Of a stretch of 64,000 nucleotides of DNA, positions 9,851 through 18,528 are shown in pieces (position 1 is the first letter of the stretch; every line of letters starts with the position of its first letter). Where the stretch lies: positions 397,409 to 461,408 of the forward strand of contig NZ_JAPFQA010000003.1 of assembly GCF_027563465.1 (NCBI RefSeq), written 5' to 3'. The notes beneath the pieces were generated by a model, which saw only the letters and a program-made list of their open reading frames with translations, was not told the origin of the DNA and ran no database searches. The position numbers and the translations under genes are program-made. The DNA comes from Mesorhizobium qingshengii (lineage in GTDB: Bacteria > Pseudomonadota > Alphaproteobacteria > Rhizobiales > Rhizobiaceae).

Positions 9851-10782
9851 TGCCCGACCGGCGCGCCATCATCGCCGGACTGTTGGCCGCGGCGGCTTTC
9901 CCGGCGGCGAGCCAGGCGGCGCGCTTGCGCAAGGCCATATCGACGATCGTGCCGTTCAAGACATCGCCATTCCCCTACCGGGGCAAGCTGCCCGATGGTT
10001 CCGGGCCCTTTCTCGACGTGACGGCCAATGGCCGGCACGGCCACACCTCGCCGCGCGGCGGCATCTACTGGGAAGACGAGACCTATTCCGACCGCAGCAC
10101 GCTGCTGGCGATGCCGAAAGGGTTCGATCCGGCCAAGCCGGCGGTCATCGTGGTGTTCTTCCACGGCAATGGCGCCACCTTGCAGCGCGATGTGGTCGGC
10201 CGCCAGCGGGTGGTCGCGCAGGTCGAGGCGTCCGGCCTCAACACCGTGCTGGTGGCGCCGCAATTCGCCAGCAACGCGCAGGATTCCAGCGCCGGCAATT
10301 TCTGGACGCCGGGCGTCTTCGCCCGCTTCATGGCCGAGGCAGCCCAAGGCCTCGGCAGGCTGACCGGCGCCAAGGCGGCGAAATTCGACGCCATGCCGGT
10401 GGTGCTGGTCGCCTATAGCGGTGGCTACAACCCCGCGGCCTCCGTGCTGAAGAACGGCGACATCGGCGGCCGCCTGCTCGGCGTCATCCTGCTCGACGCG
10501 GTATTCGACGAAGCAGATATTTTCGCCAACTGGACCGCACGCCACAGGAAGAGCTTCTTCGTCAGTGCCTATGGCCAGTCCTCGGCCTCCGGCAATGCGC
10601 AGATCCGGCAGTTGCTGGCAGGGCAGGGCATCGACGCCAGTTCGGATCCGCCGCGCCGGCTCGAAGCCGGCAGCGTCGCCTTCCTCGCCTCGGATGCCGC
10701 CCACGACAGCTTTGTCACCCGCGCCTTCGTCGGCAACCCGCTGCAATGGCTGCTGGCCCGCCTGCACGGGTTTCCGCGTTAG
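9850..10782 (+). CDS. Secreted alpha/beta hydrolase
   Basis: The start ATG shares one base with the stop of the upstream membrane protein (TGATG), implying translational coupling; the product has 310 residues. A signal peptide is evident (basic MPDRR, then a hydrophobic run ending ASQA near residue 23). Hydrolase landmarks are the oxyanion region FFHGNG at about 103-108, a nucleophile elbow AYSGG with Ser190, an acidic candidate in LLDAVFDEAD, and a late His in DAAHDSF. The substrate is not apparent; the fold with HGNG suggests an esterase- or peptidase-like enzyme. Coupling to the spermidine-synthase-like membrane protein suggests a shared extracytoplasmic process. Confidence 0.75.
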   Translation: MPDRRAIIAGLLAAAAFPAASQAARLRKAISTIVPFKTSPFPYRGKLPDGSGPFLDVTANGRHGHTSPRGGIYWEDETYSDRSTLLAMPKGFDPAKPAVIVVFFHGNGATLQRDVVGRQRVVAQVEASGLNTVLVAPQFASNAQDSSAGNFWTPGVFARFMAEAAQGLGRLTGAKAAKFDAMPVVLVAYSGGYNPAASVLKNGDIGGRLLGVILLDAVFDEADIFANWTARHRKSFFVSAYGQSSASGNAQIRQLLAGQGIDASSDPPRRLEAGSVAFLASDAAHDSFVTRAFVGNPLQWLLARLHGFPR

Positions 10783-10851
10783 ACCAGTTCAACTAAGCCA
10801 TCGTCGTCACAACCCAAAGGCAATACGTCTGTTCAGCGTGGGATCCCGCCT

Positions 10852-11496
10852 TCAGTTGAACCAAAGCGCAAACGTCAGGAAGCCGCCGCCGCCGAACTCG
10901 CGCTGGATCTGGTCGAAATCCTCGCTGGTCAGGATCCTGCCGCTTTCGAGGTAGGGCGCGATGCCGGGGCCGGTGATCGACAGCACCAGGTCGAAGGGCT
11001 TCGGCTCGTCGAAGAAGCGCTTCATGTTGATGCCCTTGCCGGTGATGCGGAAGTGCGGCAGCAGCGCCCGGCCTTCGAGCAAATCCTCGGCCATGGTCAA
11101 GGTGGCGAGCCAGGCTTGCACCTGTTCCTCGCCGACTTCGAGGCCAGTCAGCGGGTTCTCTCCCTTCTGTTGCGGACCGGGCAGCCATTCGCGGTCATTG
11201 TCGGTCTCGGCGCGGATTGCCTTCCAATCCTCGCGCGACAGCCGGATCATTTCGAGCAGTTCGCGGCGCGCCGCTTGCCGGCGTTCCGGTTCGACCACCG
11301 GCCAGTTGATGAGATGCACCAGCGAAATGAAATCGGCGATGCGCCATTCCGAGGAGAAGATGCTGCTGCCCATATCGCCGCTCGGCGGGACGAGAATGTC
11401 CTGCAGCGGCAGTTTGGCGCGTGGGAACAGCATGTGGAACGAACCGTCGAATGTGCTTTTAAAATCATGCGCCAGCCAGAAATCGGCCTGCGCCAT
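10852..11496 (-). CDS. 3' part of a frameshifted EF-hand-family secreted protein
   Basis: This 214-residue frame would begin at an ATG that overlaps the stop of the preceding frame (CTGATGG), but the same frame continues sensibly upstream of that ATG as DGFWLQGYAEFL, with no start codon. It is therefore best read as the continuation of the upstream 196-residue frame, giving one protein of about 400 residues. The sequence is Trp- and Phe-rich (ADFWLAHDF, FHMLFPRAKLP) with no enzymatic motif I recognise. Translation by coupling at the TGATG overlap is possible, but the product would lack an export signal. It converges with the hydrolase gene ending at 10782. Confidence 0.6.
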   Translation of the reverse strand: MAQADFWLAHDFKSTFDGSFHMLFPRAKLPLQDILVPPSGDMGSSIFSSEWRIADFISLVHLINWPVVEPERRQAARRELLEMIRLSREDWKAIRAETDNDREWLPGPQQKGENPLTGLEVGEEQVQAWLATLTMAEDLLEGRALLPHFRITGKGINMKRFFDEPKPFDLVLSITGPGIAPYLESGRILTSEDFDQIQREFGGGGFLTFALWFN

Positions 11497-12086
11497 CAGG
11501 AACTCGGCATAGCCCTGCAGCCAGAAACCGTCAGCGCCGGTGCCGCGTCGTCCGGCGCGCTGCCGCCGCGCGACAGCGACGCCATGATGGCGGCCATGCT
11601 TTCATCCGGCGCGATCGTGCCGTCCTCGTTGAGGTCGATGCCGACATGGGTGAGGTCGATGACCATGCCGATATCGGCATCGGAGGGCACCGAACCCAGC
11701 GTGGCGGCGGATTTCTCCAGCCGGTCGCGGAAGGCGGCCAGAATGGCGCGGAACTGCTCGTAGGTCAGCGGCTCGGGGTTGGGATTGTCGGGCACCGGCA
11801 GCCGCATCAGCGGCAGCATGAACGATTGCGGGCTCTCGAAGCCATGACGATGCAGGCCGCTGGCCAGGATCTCCAGCGCGGTGAAGAATTCCCCGGCGCC
11901 GGCCGCATAGGCTGATGCCGGATCCTTGGGCGCGGCGGTCTCCAGCGTCGACAGGGCGCTGTCGCGCGCGGCCACGGTCTTCGCCTCGAACAAGGCGGCT
12001 GCCGCTTCGGGCATTGCCGCACGGGCCGAAGACAATGGCACGAGCAGAATGAAGGCGGATGCCAGCAGGCTCGAAAGTCGGTTCAT
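11496..12086 (-). CDS. 5' part of a frameshifted secreted protein with one EF-hand
   Basis: The frame gives 196 residues with a classic signal peptide (MNRLSSLLASAFILLVPLSS, cleavage after ARA). Near residues 150-161 the segment DLNEDGTIAPDE fits the 12-residue EF-hand loop exactly: Asp at 1, Asn at 3, Asp at 5, Gly at 6, Ile at 8, Glu at 12. The last dozen residues (ALTVSGCRAMPSS) look out of frame, because the other frame there reads GADGFWLQGYAEF and leads into a long open stretch. I therefore infer a frameshift between about 11525 and 11560, by deletion or sequencing error. The gene lies 60 bases downstream of the caspase-like gene on the same strand, so the pair may be co-transcribed. 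Confidence 0.65.
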   Translation of the reverse strand: MNRLSSLLASAFILLVPLSSARAAMPEAAAALFEAKTVAARDSALSTLETAAPKDPASAYAAGAGEFFTALEILASGLHRHGFESPQSFMLPLMRLPVPDNPNPEPLTYEQFRAILAAFRDRLEKSAATLGSVPSDADIGMVIDLTHVGIDLNEDGTIAPDESMAAIMASLSRGGSAPDDAAPALTVSGCRAMPSS

Positions 12087-12146
12087 CGTGGTCCTCCGGT
12101 TTGCCGTTCCATCGCGATCATAAACACAATCGGCAACGCGCGTCCG

Positions 12147-14729
12147 TCACTTCAGCGCCGCCAGCGCCTTGTCGATTTCGGCCATCTGCCCCTGGAAGTA
12201 GCCGTCATATTGGGGATAGCCGGCGTCGTGGTAAAACGACCACGCCAGTTGCATCCGCTGCCTGGCATCCCCGAGCAGCCTGGCATCGCCGTTCTTGCGA
12301 CCGAGGACAAGCAGCCCGGCGCCGACCCCGCCTTGCAAGGACGCCCATTGCAGCGGCGCGCTCTCTTTTGTCCACTCTTTCAAGGCTTCGTCATAGGAGG
12401 CAAGACCGGCCCGGATGGTCGCGTCCTCGCCCGTCCGCTCACCGGTCAGGACGAGGGCGCGGGCAAGATTGTTGTGCGCTGTCGCCCAACTGAACGGCTC
12501 GCGCTCGCGCGTCCATTCCTCCAGTGCGTTGCGGTAGGCATTGGCCGCCAGCGCAAGGCTCCGGGTGCCTTGCTCGCGCTGGCCGATGGACAACATGGCG
12601 TTGGCCAGGTTGTTCTGTTCCGTCGCCCACAGCAGCGGCACGCGCTCGCGGGTGTTTTCACGGAGCGCGGCATTGTAGGCATCCACTGCCTGTTGCAGCA
12701 GGTCGCTGCCGTCGAGCCGGTCGCCGATCGCCCATAGCGCGCTGCCCAAGCCATCCTGCGCGGCGGCCCAGGACAGGGGGTCGAGGTCGCGGGTCAGCGT
12801 CTTCAGCACATCCTCATAGGCATCGACGGCTTCGTGCAACCGGTCCGGCTGGTTGCCGCGCAGGCCGGTCCAGGCGATGGCATCGGCTTCGCCCTTGCGC
12901 GCCAATGCCCATTTGACGGGTTGCTCCTGCCGCGAAATCGCCTGCCGGGCGGCGGCGAAGGCAGTCGCCGCCTGCTGGTATTGCTCCGGGCCGCTCTTGC
13001 GCGTCCCAAGCATTACCAGCGCCGTGCCAAGATTGGACTGAGCCTCCGCCCACAGCGAAGGATCGACCTGCTTGATCCCGCTGGAGACGATGCCAGAGAA
13101 AATGCCGACCGCCTGCTCCAGCGACGAGGAGTCGCTCTGGCGCTGTCCATACATATACATCGCCAGGCCGAAATCGTTCTGGGTCATTATCAATTGAGGT
13201 GTCAGGCGATCCTGGGGAAGCAGCTTGGCCGCTTCGGCAAATGTTCGCATCGAGGCTTGCAGAGCCTTGTTGTCGCCGCGAAACGTACCGTAGGCGCGGA
13301 TGGCATTGGCTTCAGCCAGCTTGTAATGCCAGGCGAGGCCAGCGTCCCATTTCTTCACCTGCTCGAACGCCTTGCGGTAGTCGTCGGCCGCCTTCATCTG
13401 CTGGAAGGCGAGGAAATAGGTATCGCCGCTGCGGCTGTAGACTTCGGCGAATTCGATCCGCCTGGCCTTCACGTCGGCCTCGGCCCGATCGACGGTTTTG
13501 GACAGTCGCGCGACACGCGCCTTGGCCTGTTGCTGGAACTGGATCGCCGCTGTTACCGCGCCGTCGGCCAGCGCCTTTTCGGCGAGATCCGACAGGCGGA
13601 CGATGTCTACGTCCGTGCTCTTCAGCGCCTGCCTTTCCGCAATGATGGTCTTGAGATGTTCGGTCTGGCCGCGCAGCAGCCGGTCCAGTTCGCGCGGGTC
13701 GCTGGGCACATCGGTGCCAAGCGCGGCGAGCAGGCCGTAGAGCGTTCCGAGCGGCACGGCTTCTGAATTGGCGGCGGCCTCGACAAGGCGGCGCGTGTCG
13801 GCGGGCGTCGTGGCGATGGTCAGCAGCAGCTTGCGATGCTCGCCGCGGATCGCCGCGTCGTCACCGGCCGCCTGTTCCGGCGACAGGCCGAAATAGAGCA
13901 GCCGGCGCAGGCTGGCATTGGTCCATGGCCGCTGACGCCCGCCGGTCTGCACATAGACCTCCTCGGCCACCATCGTCATGACGTCGCCGAAGGCAAAACC
14001 GCCGGCTGCCAGATGTTTCAGCAGCGCGGCGGCATAGGGGCTGTTGCCGCCGGCATCGCCATCGAGCGCGGCGTGGCCGGGCTCGGCGGCAAAGCCGATC
14101 ACCTCGCCCAGGCTTTGCGGCGCGTCGGCGGCATCGGCGAGAGGAGCGGCTCCGCGCGTCAGGTCCAGCCCGGCGGCGGCGACGGGCGCAGGACCGGAGG
14201 CGGTGACGATGGTCGCCCCGGCGGGGAACGGATTGGTGCGGCAGGCGTCCAGCAACACGATGGCGACGGGAACCTTGGCCTTCAGTTCGGCCAGCAGGCC
14301 CGATAGCGGAACGAGGTTCTTGCCGGCATCGGCGAGCGAGGATGGGTCGGCACCGACCGGCACCAGATAGTTCTCGCCGCCGGCCTCGATGCCATGTCCC
14401 GAATAGTAGAGCAGCGCCACATCGGCGCCGGCCGCATCCTCGACGAAACGTTGCAGGCCGCGGTCGAGCCTGGTCTTGTCGCCATCGGTGACGGAGGTGA
14501 CATCGAAGCCGAGTTCACCGAGCAGGCGGTCGACCGCGCGGGCGTCGTTGGCGGGGTTGGGCAGGGCGGTCAGATGTTCGTAGCGGGATTCGCCGATGAC
14601 CAGCGCCACGCCGCGCATCGGCTTTGCGTCGTCGGCCCAGACGGAAGGCGCGTTGAGAAACAAGGCGAAGCAAAGGGCCAGCAGCAACGCCGCGAACCTG
14701 GTCCCGCAATGCCGGCCGACCATCCCCAT
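12147..14729 (-). CDS. Secreted caspase-like (peptidase C14) protein with TPR repeats
   Basis: From the ATG at 14729 the protein has 860 residues; an ATG two codons later and a TTG at 14750 are alternatives. A signal peptide is followed by a caspase p20-like domain: GVALVIGESRY, the His-containing YYSGHGIEAGG near residue 112, and the nucleophile strand VLLDACRTNPF near 163, the His/Cys dyad of orthocaspases. After a helical linker, residues from about 400 to the end form tetratricopeptide-like repeats, with recurring WA-x-AQ-x-NLG and NLA-x-A motifs about 50 residues apart. Many bacterial caspase-TPR proteins of this type are known, but few have a role assigned. Export argues against a simple cytoplasmic cell-suicide function. 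The neighbour downstream carries a calcium-binding EF-hand loop. Confidence 0.85.
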   Translation of the reverse strand: MGMVGRHCGTRFAALLLALCFALFLNAPSVWADDAKPMRGVALVIGESRYEHLTALPNPANDARAVDRLLGELGFDVTSVTDGDKTRLDRGLQRFVEDAAGADVALLYYSGHGIEAGGENYLVPVGADPSSLADAGKNLVPLSGLLAELKAKVPVAIVLLDACRTNPFPAGATIVTASGPAPVAAAGLDLTRGAAPLADAADAPQSLGEVIGFAAEPGHAALDGDAGGNSPYAAALLKHLAAGGFAFGDVMTMVAEEVYVQTGGRQRPWTNASLRRLLYFGLSPEQAAGDDAAIRGEHRKLLLTIATTPADTRRLVEAAANSEAVPLGTLYGLLAALGTDVPSDPRELDRLLRGQTEHLKTIIAERQALKSTDVDIVRLSDLAEKALADGAVTAAIQFQQQAKARVARLSKTVDRAEADVKARRIEFAEVYSRSGDTYFLAFQQMKAADDYRKAFEQVKKWDAGLAWHYKLAEANAIRAYGTFRGDNKALQASMRTFAEAAKLLPQDRLTPQLIMTQNDFGLAMYMYGQRQSDSSSLEQAVGIFSGIVSSGIKQVDPSLWAEAQSNLGTALVMLGTRKSGPEQYQQAATAFAAARQAISRQEQPVKWALARKGEADAIAWTGLRGNQPDRLHEAVDAYEDVLKTLTRDLDPLSWAAAQDGLGSALWAIGDRLDGSDLLQQAVDAYNAALRENTRERVPLLWATEQNNLANAMLSIGQREQGTRSLALAANAYRNALEEWTREREPFSWATAHNNLARALVLTGERTGEDATIRAGLASYDEALKEWTKESAPLQWASLQGGVGAGLLVLGRKNGDARLLGDARQRMQLAWSFYHDAGYPQYDGYFQGQMAEIDKALAALK

Positions 14730-14928
14730 CTTTCCGCCCGAAAGATCCAAACCCGGCCCATGCTAATGCGCTGACCGTGGCGGCTCAATGGCGCAGTCGC
14801 GGCGGCGCGGTGAATGTCTGGCGGCAAAACGGTTGCGACGACGCCATGCTCAAGCCACTTGATTGTTGCCGGATGCGCTTCAACCGGCCCGGCGGACGGT
14901 CTACACAAGGCAAACGATTGGGCATCGC

Positions 14929-15990
14929 GTGTCGAACTATCCGCTTTCCTACAAACTGTCCTGGCTGCCGCGTTTCCTGAAGCCGTCGCTCGGCGGTGAC
15001 GTTGGAGAATTCGCGCCGATAGCCGCAACGATGATGGCGCCACCGCCAATGCGAAGGGTGCGGCTCGCCTTCGTTGGCGACATCTCGTCGGTGGCCAATC
15101 GCGGTGCGCCGGACTGCGATCCGGCGATCAAGACACTGCTCGGCGCAGCCGACCTGGTGATCGGCAATTGCGAAAGCCCGATCGTGGACAGACCGAGTGC
15201 CGTGCTGGGGACGAAGCTCGGCACGCATCATGCCATGACCGAGCGCTTTCTTGACGAGGCGCTTGCCGCGGCAGGCATCCCGCGTGACAAGCTGGTGCTC
15301 TCGCTGGCCAATAATCATGTGCTCGACCAGGGCGTCGCCGGTTTCGACGAGACGGTGGCGGCGCTGAAGCGGCTCGGCATCCGAACCATCGGCCTGGCCG
15401 CCAATGGGCCGGTGCAGCCCGTTACCGTCGGACCGCTGAATGTCGGGTTTGCCGCCTTCACGCTGTGGCGCAATGCCGGCGCTGACCTGTTTGCCAGCCG
15501 CGTGTCTATGGAGAGCGATCCGGCGCGCTGGCCGCGCGATGCAGGTTTCGATCTCACCTGTGCAGTGCCGCATTGGGACTGGGAGTTCCGACATTTTCCG
15601 CGCGCGGAAACGCGGGCGCTGGCCAGGCGGCTGGCCGGGCAGGGCATCGGGCTGATCGCCGGCCATCATGCCCATGTCGTGCAGCCGGTGGAACGGATTG
15701 ACGGGACGATCGTCGCTTATGGGCTCGGCGATTTCCTCGGCACCGCCTTTGCCCGCCAGCCATGGCCCGGACGCATTGGTGGCATCCTCGTCGTCGATGT
15801 CAGCGCCGATACCGGCACGCGCGGTGCCATCGTATCTTACCGTCTGCATCCGCTCATGCGGCTGCGGGCCGATGATCATGAGCGGCTGGTGCCGGTCGAG
15901 GTGCTGGAGGGTCGAGTGCGCAGCAGGGTCGAAGGTCGTCTGAGGGCGATCTTTCCCTCTCTTGCAACGGAAGAGGATGTCACTGTCTGA
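14929..15990 (+). CDS. CapA-family (poly-gamma-glutamate/capsule) metallophosphatase-like protein
   Basis: The frame is open from 14863, but the GTG at 14929 (MSNYPLSYKLSW) is a plausible start giving 353 residues; the true start is unsure. Family landmarks in order are FVGDISS (metal-binding Asp), a GNCESPI motif, LANNHVLDQG (Asn-His pair) and IAGHHAHVVQP followed by YGLGDF. These correspond to the calcineurin-like fold of CapA/PgsA proteins. In Bacillus CapA takes part in polyglutamate capsule export, but no capB/capC homologues lie here, so I do not assign a capsule role. Short isolated CapA-family proteins are common in rhizobia. The divergent promoter with the caspase-like gene must fall within about 200 bases. 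Confidence 0.8.
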   Translation: MSNYPLSYKLSWLPRFLKPSLGGDVGEFAPIAATMMAPPPMRRVRLAFVGDISSVANRGAPDCDPAIKTLLGAADLVIGNCESPIVDRPSAVLGTKLGTHHAMTERFLDEALAAAGIPRDKLVLSLANNHVLDQGVAGFDETVAALKRLGIRTIGLAANGPVQPVTVGPLNVGFAAFTLWRNAGADLFASRVSMESDPARWPRDAGFDLTCAVPHWDWEFRHFPRAETRALARRLAGQGIGLIAGHHAHVVQPVERIDGTIVAYGLGDFLGTAFARQPWPGRIGGILVVDVSADTGTRGAIVSYRLHPLMRLRADDHERLVPVEVLEGRVRSRVEGRLRAIFPSLATEEDVTV

Positions 15991-16056
15991 CCGTCTGGTG
16001 GCCCCCGCAAAAGCGACTATCATGCGATGCCACAGGCAGGCTTGCGGGGGGCGGCG

Positions 16057-17028
16057 ATGGAAACAGCGGATTTCATGCCAAGCGAAGCTGACATCGCCAA
16101 TATCCGGAAAGACATCGAGACCTATGAGGCGGCGAGGGCCTCGGCGGTCCGGCAAGTGCGCTGGCGGGTGCCGTTGTTCGTTGGCCTGGTGCTTGTGTCC
16201 GTCGTGCTGGTCGCCTGGCTGTTCAACAAGGTCGCCGATCCCAACGAGCAATGGTTCTCGACGCCACATGTGTTTCTCTATCTCGTCGGCTTCGCGGCTT
16301 CAATCCTGCTCTATTTCCGGGCGGTCAGGCCGGCGACGCGGCTGCGGCAATCGTTCCGCGAGACGCTGGTGCCGATCGTCTTCGGCTTCATAAGGGATAT
16401 GCGCTACCAGCACGACGTGACGCCGAATTCCTTCGACCGGTTGCCGCGCGAGACGGTCGGCGGCTTCACCATGAGCCGCTTCGACGACATCATATCCGGA
16501 CGCTACGACGGGTTTCCGTTCGAGCTTTATGAGGCAGACCTGTGGGATGGGGCGGCAACCACGAACAGGGCGACAACCTTCAAGGGCGTCATTGTCGCCT
16601 TCGAGACGGTTGAGCCGTTCCCCGGCATACTGGTGGCGGCGCGGCGCGCCACCGCGGTCATGGGCTTCTTCCGAGGCTTGTTCACAGCAAGGATGCAGGC
16701 GTTGTCGTCGGGCGTTCCCGAACTCGATGCCGCCTATGAATTCCGCACCGACAACATCGAAGCGGCGCGGCCGCTGGTGACGGGCCGGCTGGCGCAAGCG
16801 CTGAAATGGCTGGGTGAAACCTGGCCGGACGATCCGGCCCGCATCGCGCTCAACGGCAGCGACGGTTTCCTGCTTTTGCCGCAGACGAAGAATTTCTTCG
16901 AGCTGCCGGACATCTCGGTGCCGCTCGACTACACCAGGCATGTCGCGCCGATGATATCGGACATGGGCGCCATGCTGGCGACGGCAGCGCTGGTGCGCAA
17001 GATCGGCGCGAAGGACGAGGCAGGTTAG
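16057..17028 (+). CDS. DUF3137-family membrane protein
   Basis: The 323-residue protein is taken from the ATG at 16057, which follows the purine-rich GGGGGGCGGCG; an ATG 30 bases earlier is possible. A short cytoplasmic helix with many charged residues precedes two close membrane spans (about residues 38-60 and 75-95). The remainder is soluble, with the sequence GRYDGFPFELYEADL and a predicted beta-rich domain ending FLLLPQTKNFFELP. This layout matches DUF3137, whose members are uncharacterised. It begins about 70 bases after the CapA gene and may be co-transcribed with it. Confidence 0.7.
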   Translation: METADFMPSEADIANIRKDIETYEAARASAVRQVRWRVPLFVGLVLVSVVLVAWLFNKVADPNEQWFSTPHVFLYLVGFAASILLYFRAVRPATRLRQSFRETLVPIVFGFIRDMRYQHDVTPNSFDRLPRETVGGFTMSRFDDIISGRYDGFPFELYEADLWDGAATTNRATTFKGVIVAFETVEPFPGILVAARRATAVMGFFRGLFTARMQALSSGVPELDAAYEFRTDNIEAARPLVTGRLAQALKWLGETWPDDPARIALNGSDGFLLLPQTKNFFELPDISVPLDYTRHVAPMISDMGAMLATAALVRKIGAKDEAG

Positions 17029-17044
17029 TCCGGCCGGCACACGA

Positions 17045-17538
17045 TCAGCAGTCGAAGCCGTATTTGTCGCGCATAGTGTCCGCTTCTTCCTTCGAGATTC
17101 TCTTGAACATCACGCAGACGGTGAAGCTGCCGACCTGACGCCCATCGCGTGTGTAGCCCCAATCGGAAACATCGTCCCGGGTGAATTCGATGTTCTGGCC
17201 GAGGACGACGTTGTGCACTTCCTCCGGCTCGTTGGCCAATATGCCGACAAACCCGGTTTCAGTGCGACGAAACGGTATGACCCAGAAGTGTTCGGTGACG
17301 TTCCCGTCCCGCACCTTGACCTTCAATTTGAACCTGTCGGTGCCGGGGGGAGGGGCCTCGGACAATGCCAGGAATTCGTCCAGCCTGGCGAGCGCCTGCG
17401 CGGTCGCCGCTGTCATCTCGGGATCGCCGGGGCAAAGATGACCGTTTTGTCGTCGCCTGGATCCGCGCCTTGTGCGCCGGCCGATCCCGGAGCAAGCGCC
17501 AGCATCAGGGATATCATGGTCCGGACTGCAAGTTTCAT
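17045..17538 (-). pseudogene. Signal-peptide DUF2314 protein interrupted by a frameshift
   Basis: A start at 17538, ten bases after GGGGGA, gives MKLAVRTMISLMLALAPG and a signal peptide ending GAQG, then DDKTVIFAP and a premature stop. In another frame, the very next codons read GDPEMTAATAQALARLDEF and continue to KYGFDC at 17045, which is a DUF2314/YegJ-type domain with HFWVIPF, QNIEFTRDDVSDW and FTVCVMFKR. Adding one C to the run of four at about 17428-17431 would join the halves into a 164-residue exported protein. So this is either a recent homopolymer frameshift or a base-call error. Translation of the domain alone from the internal ATG near 17422 is conceivable. The family function is unknown. 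Confidence 0.7.
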
Positions 17539-17981
17539 TGGATAGTGGTCCCCCTTCATAACGGTCGATACCATCCTGCATCCCTTCCGGGTTTGCAACC
17601 GGAGCGCGAGTTTCATCCCCCTTTGGAGCGGCGGTCTGAGCTGATCCATGAAACAAAATGTGTGCCGATGAACGGTCGGAAGTCCGTTTCGTGATGCCGC
17701 CAACGCGGATTGCGGCGGGCTTGTGATGGTCACATGCCGGCCCGTGCGGCTGGATAACACACCCTTTCCGTGGGCAAAGCGCTGTCACAAACGGTTGCCC
17801 GATTGGCAGGGAAAGCCGGATCATCAGTCAATGTGGCGGAATTAAGCCTATGATTCCGTTGCGAAAATTCATCCAACGTGATTTGCGGACAGCAGGTCTT
17901 CCGGCCCAGTCTCGGCTCGTTCGGTGCTGTCGTTTCCCAAGGCGGCGGCCCGGAAAATCGAAACAGCACGGAGTGCTACCC

Positions 17982-18224
17982 ATGAAGAAGACCCTCGCAA
18001 CCACCGCCGCTCTGCTCGCCTTTCTCGGCACGGCCTATGCCGCGACCGTCCAGGGCACCATCCAGGCCGTCGACCCGACGACCAAATCGATCACGCTCGA
18101 CGACGGCAAGATCTACCAGCTGTCGCCGGACGCGGCGGTCGGGAAACTGAAGGTCGGCGCCAAAGTGGCGGTGACGGTCGACGACAAGACCGGCATGGTG
18201 ACGTCGATCAAGAAGGCTTCGTAA
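17982..18224 (+). CDS. Small secreted DUF1344-type protein
   Basis: The protein has 80 residues, starting at an ATG preceded by CGGAG. The first 20 residues are a signal peptide (MKKTLATTAALLAFLGTAYA). The mature part, about 60 residues, reads as a small beta-barrel: VQGTIQAVDPTTKSITLDDG, KIYQLSPDAAVGKLKVG, KVAVTVDDKTGMVTSI. This matches DUF1344, common in Rhizobiales and without a firm function. It stands alone, downstream of an unrelated convergent gene. Confidence 0.75.
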   Translation: MKKTLATTAALLAFLGTAYAATVQGTIQAVDPTTKSITLDDGKIYQLSPDAAVGKLKVGAKVAVTVDDKTGMVTSIKKAS

Positions 18225-18528
18225 GGTTCGAGCATGCGTTCCGGCGTTGGCTGGAACCGTCAAGGTCGCCGCCGCCCCTCATCCGCCTGCCGGCACCTTC
18301 TCCCCGTATCGTGACGGGGAGAAGGGAGCTAGTCGCGATGCCGGCGACCCCCTCTCCCCGTTCTTCACGGGGAGAGGGTAAGGGTGAGGGGCAGCGCAAT
18401 TTTTCGAGATTACCCCTGTGACGTCGTCATCAGCCGCCGTGACGACATAGTCGCGCCTCGGCTCGGCCATGCACCGCTATGGTTTTTGCCAAAGAGCCGC
18501 GCTATCCCTTGGCCAACGGGGGATATCC
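18225..18528. repeat. Intergenic palindromic repeat cluster (TTCTCCCCGT family)
   Basis: This 304-base gap contains two palindromes: TTCTCCCCGT/ACGGGGAGAA around 18299-18326 and CCTCTCCCCG/CGGGGAGAGG around 18351-18377. They are embedded in the flank ATCCGCCTGCCGGCA on the left and GTGAGGGGCAGCGC on the right (about 18275-18400). The same modules recur at 39505-39690, 59078-59431 and 60166-60200. Transcribed, they form strong hairpins and may stabilise or end messages. The remaining 120 bases hold the promoter region of the oxidase gene. Confidence 0.7.

Noticed and set aside
17539..17824. N-terminal extension of the DUF2314 frame up to 17824
   Set aside because: The extension has no protein-like composition, while a proper signal peptide with a ribosome site lies in the neighbouring frame at 17538.
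18275..18400. Possible CRISPR repeats in the palindromic cluster
   Set aside because: Only two different hairpins without regular spacers or cas genes; the same modules recur singly elsewhere in the window.
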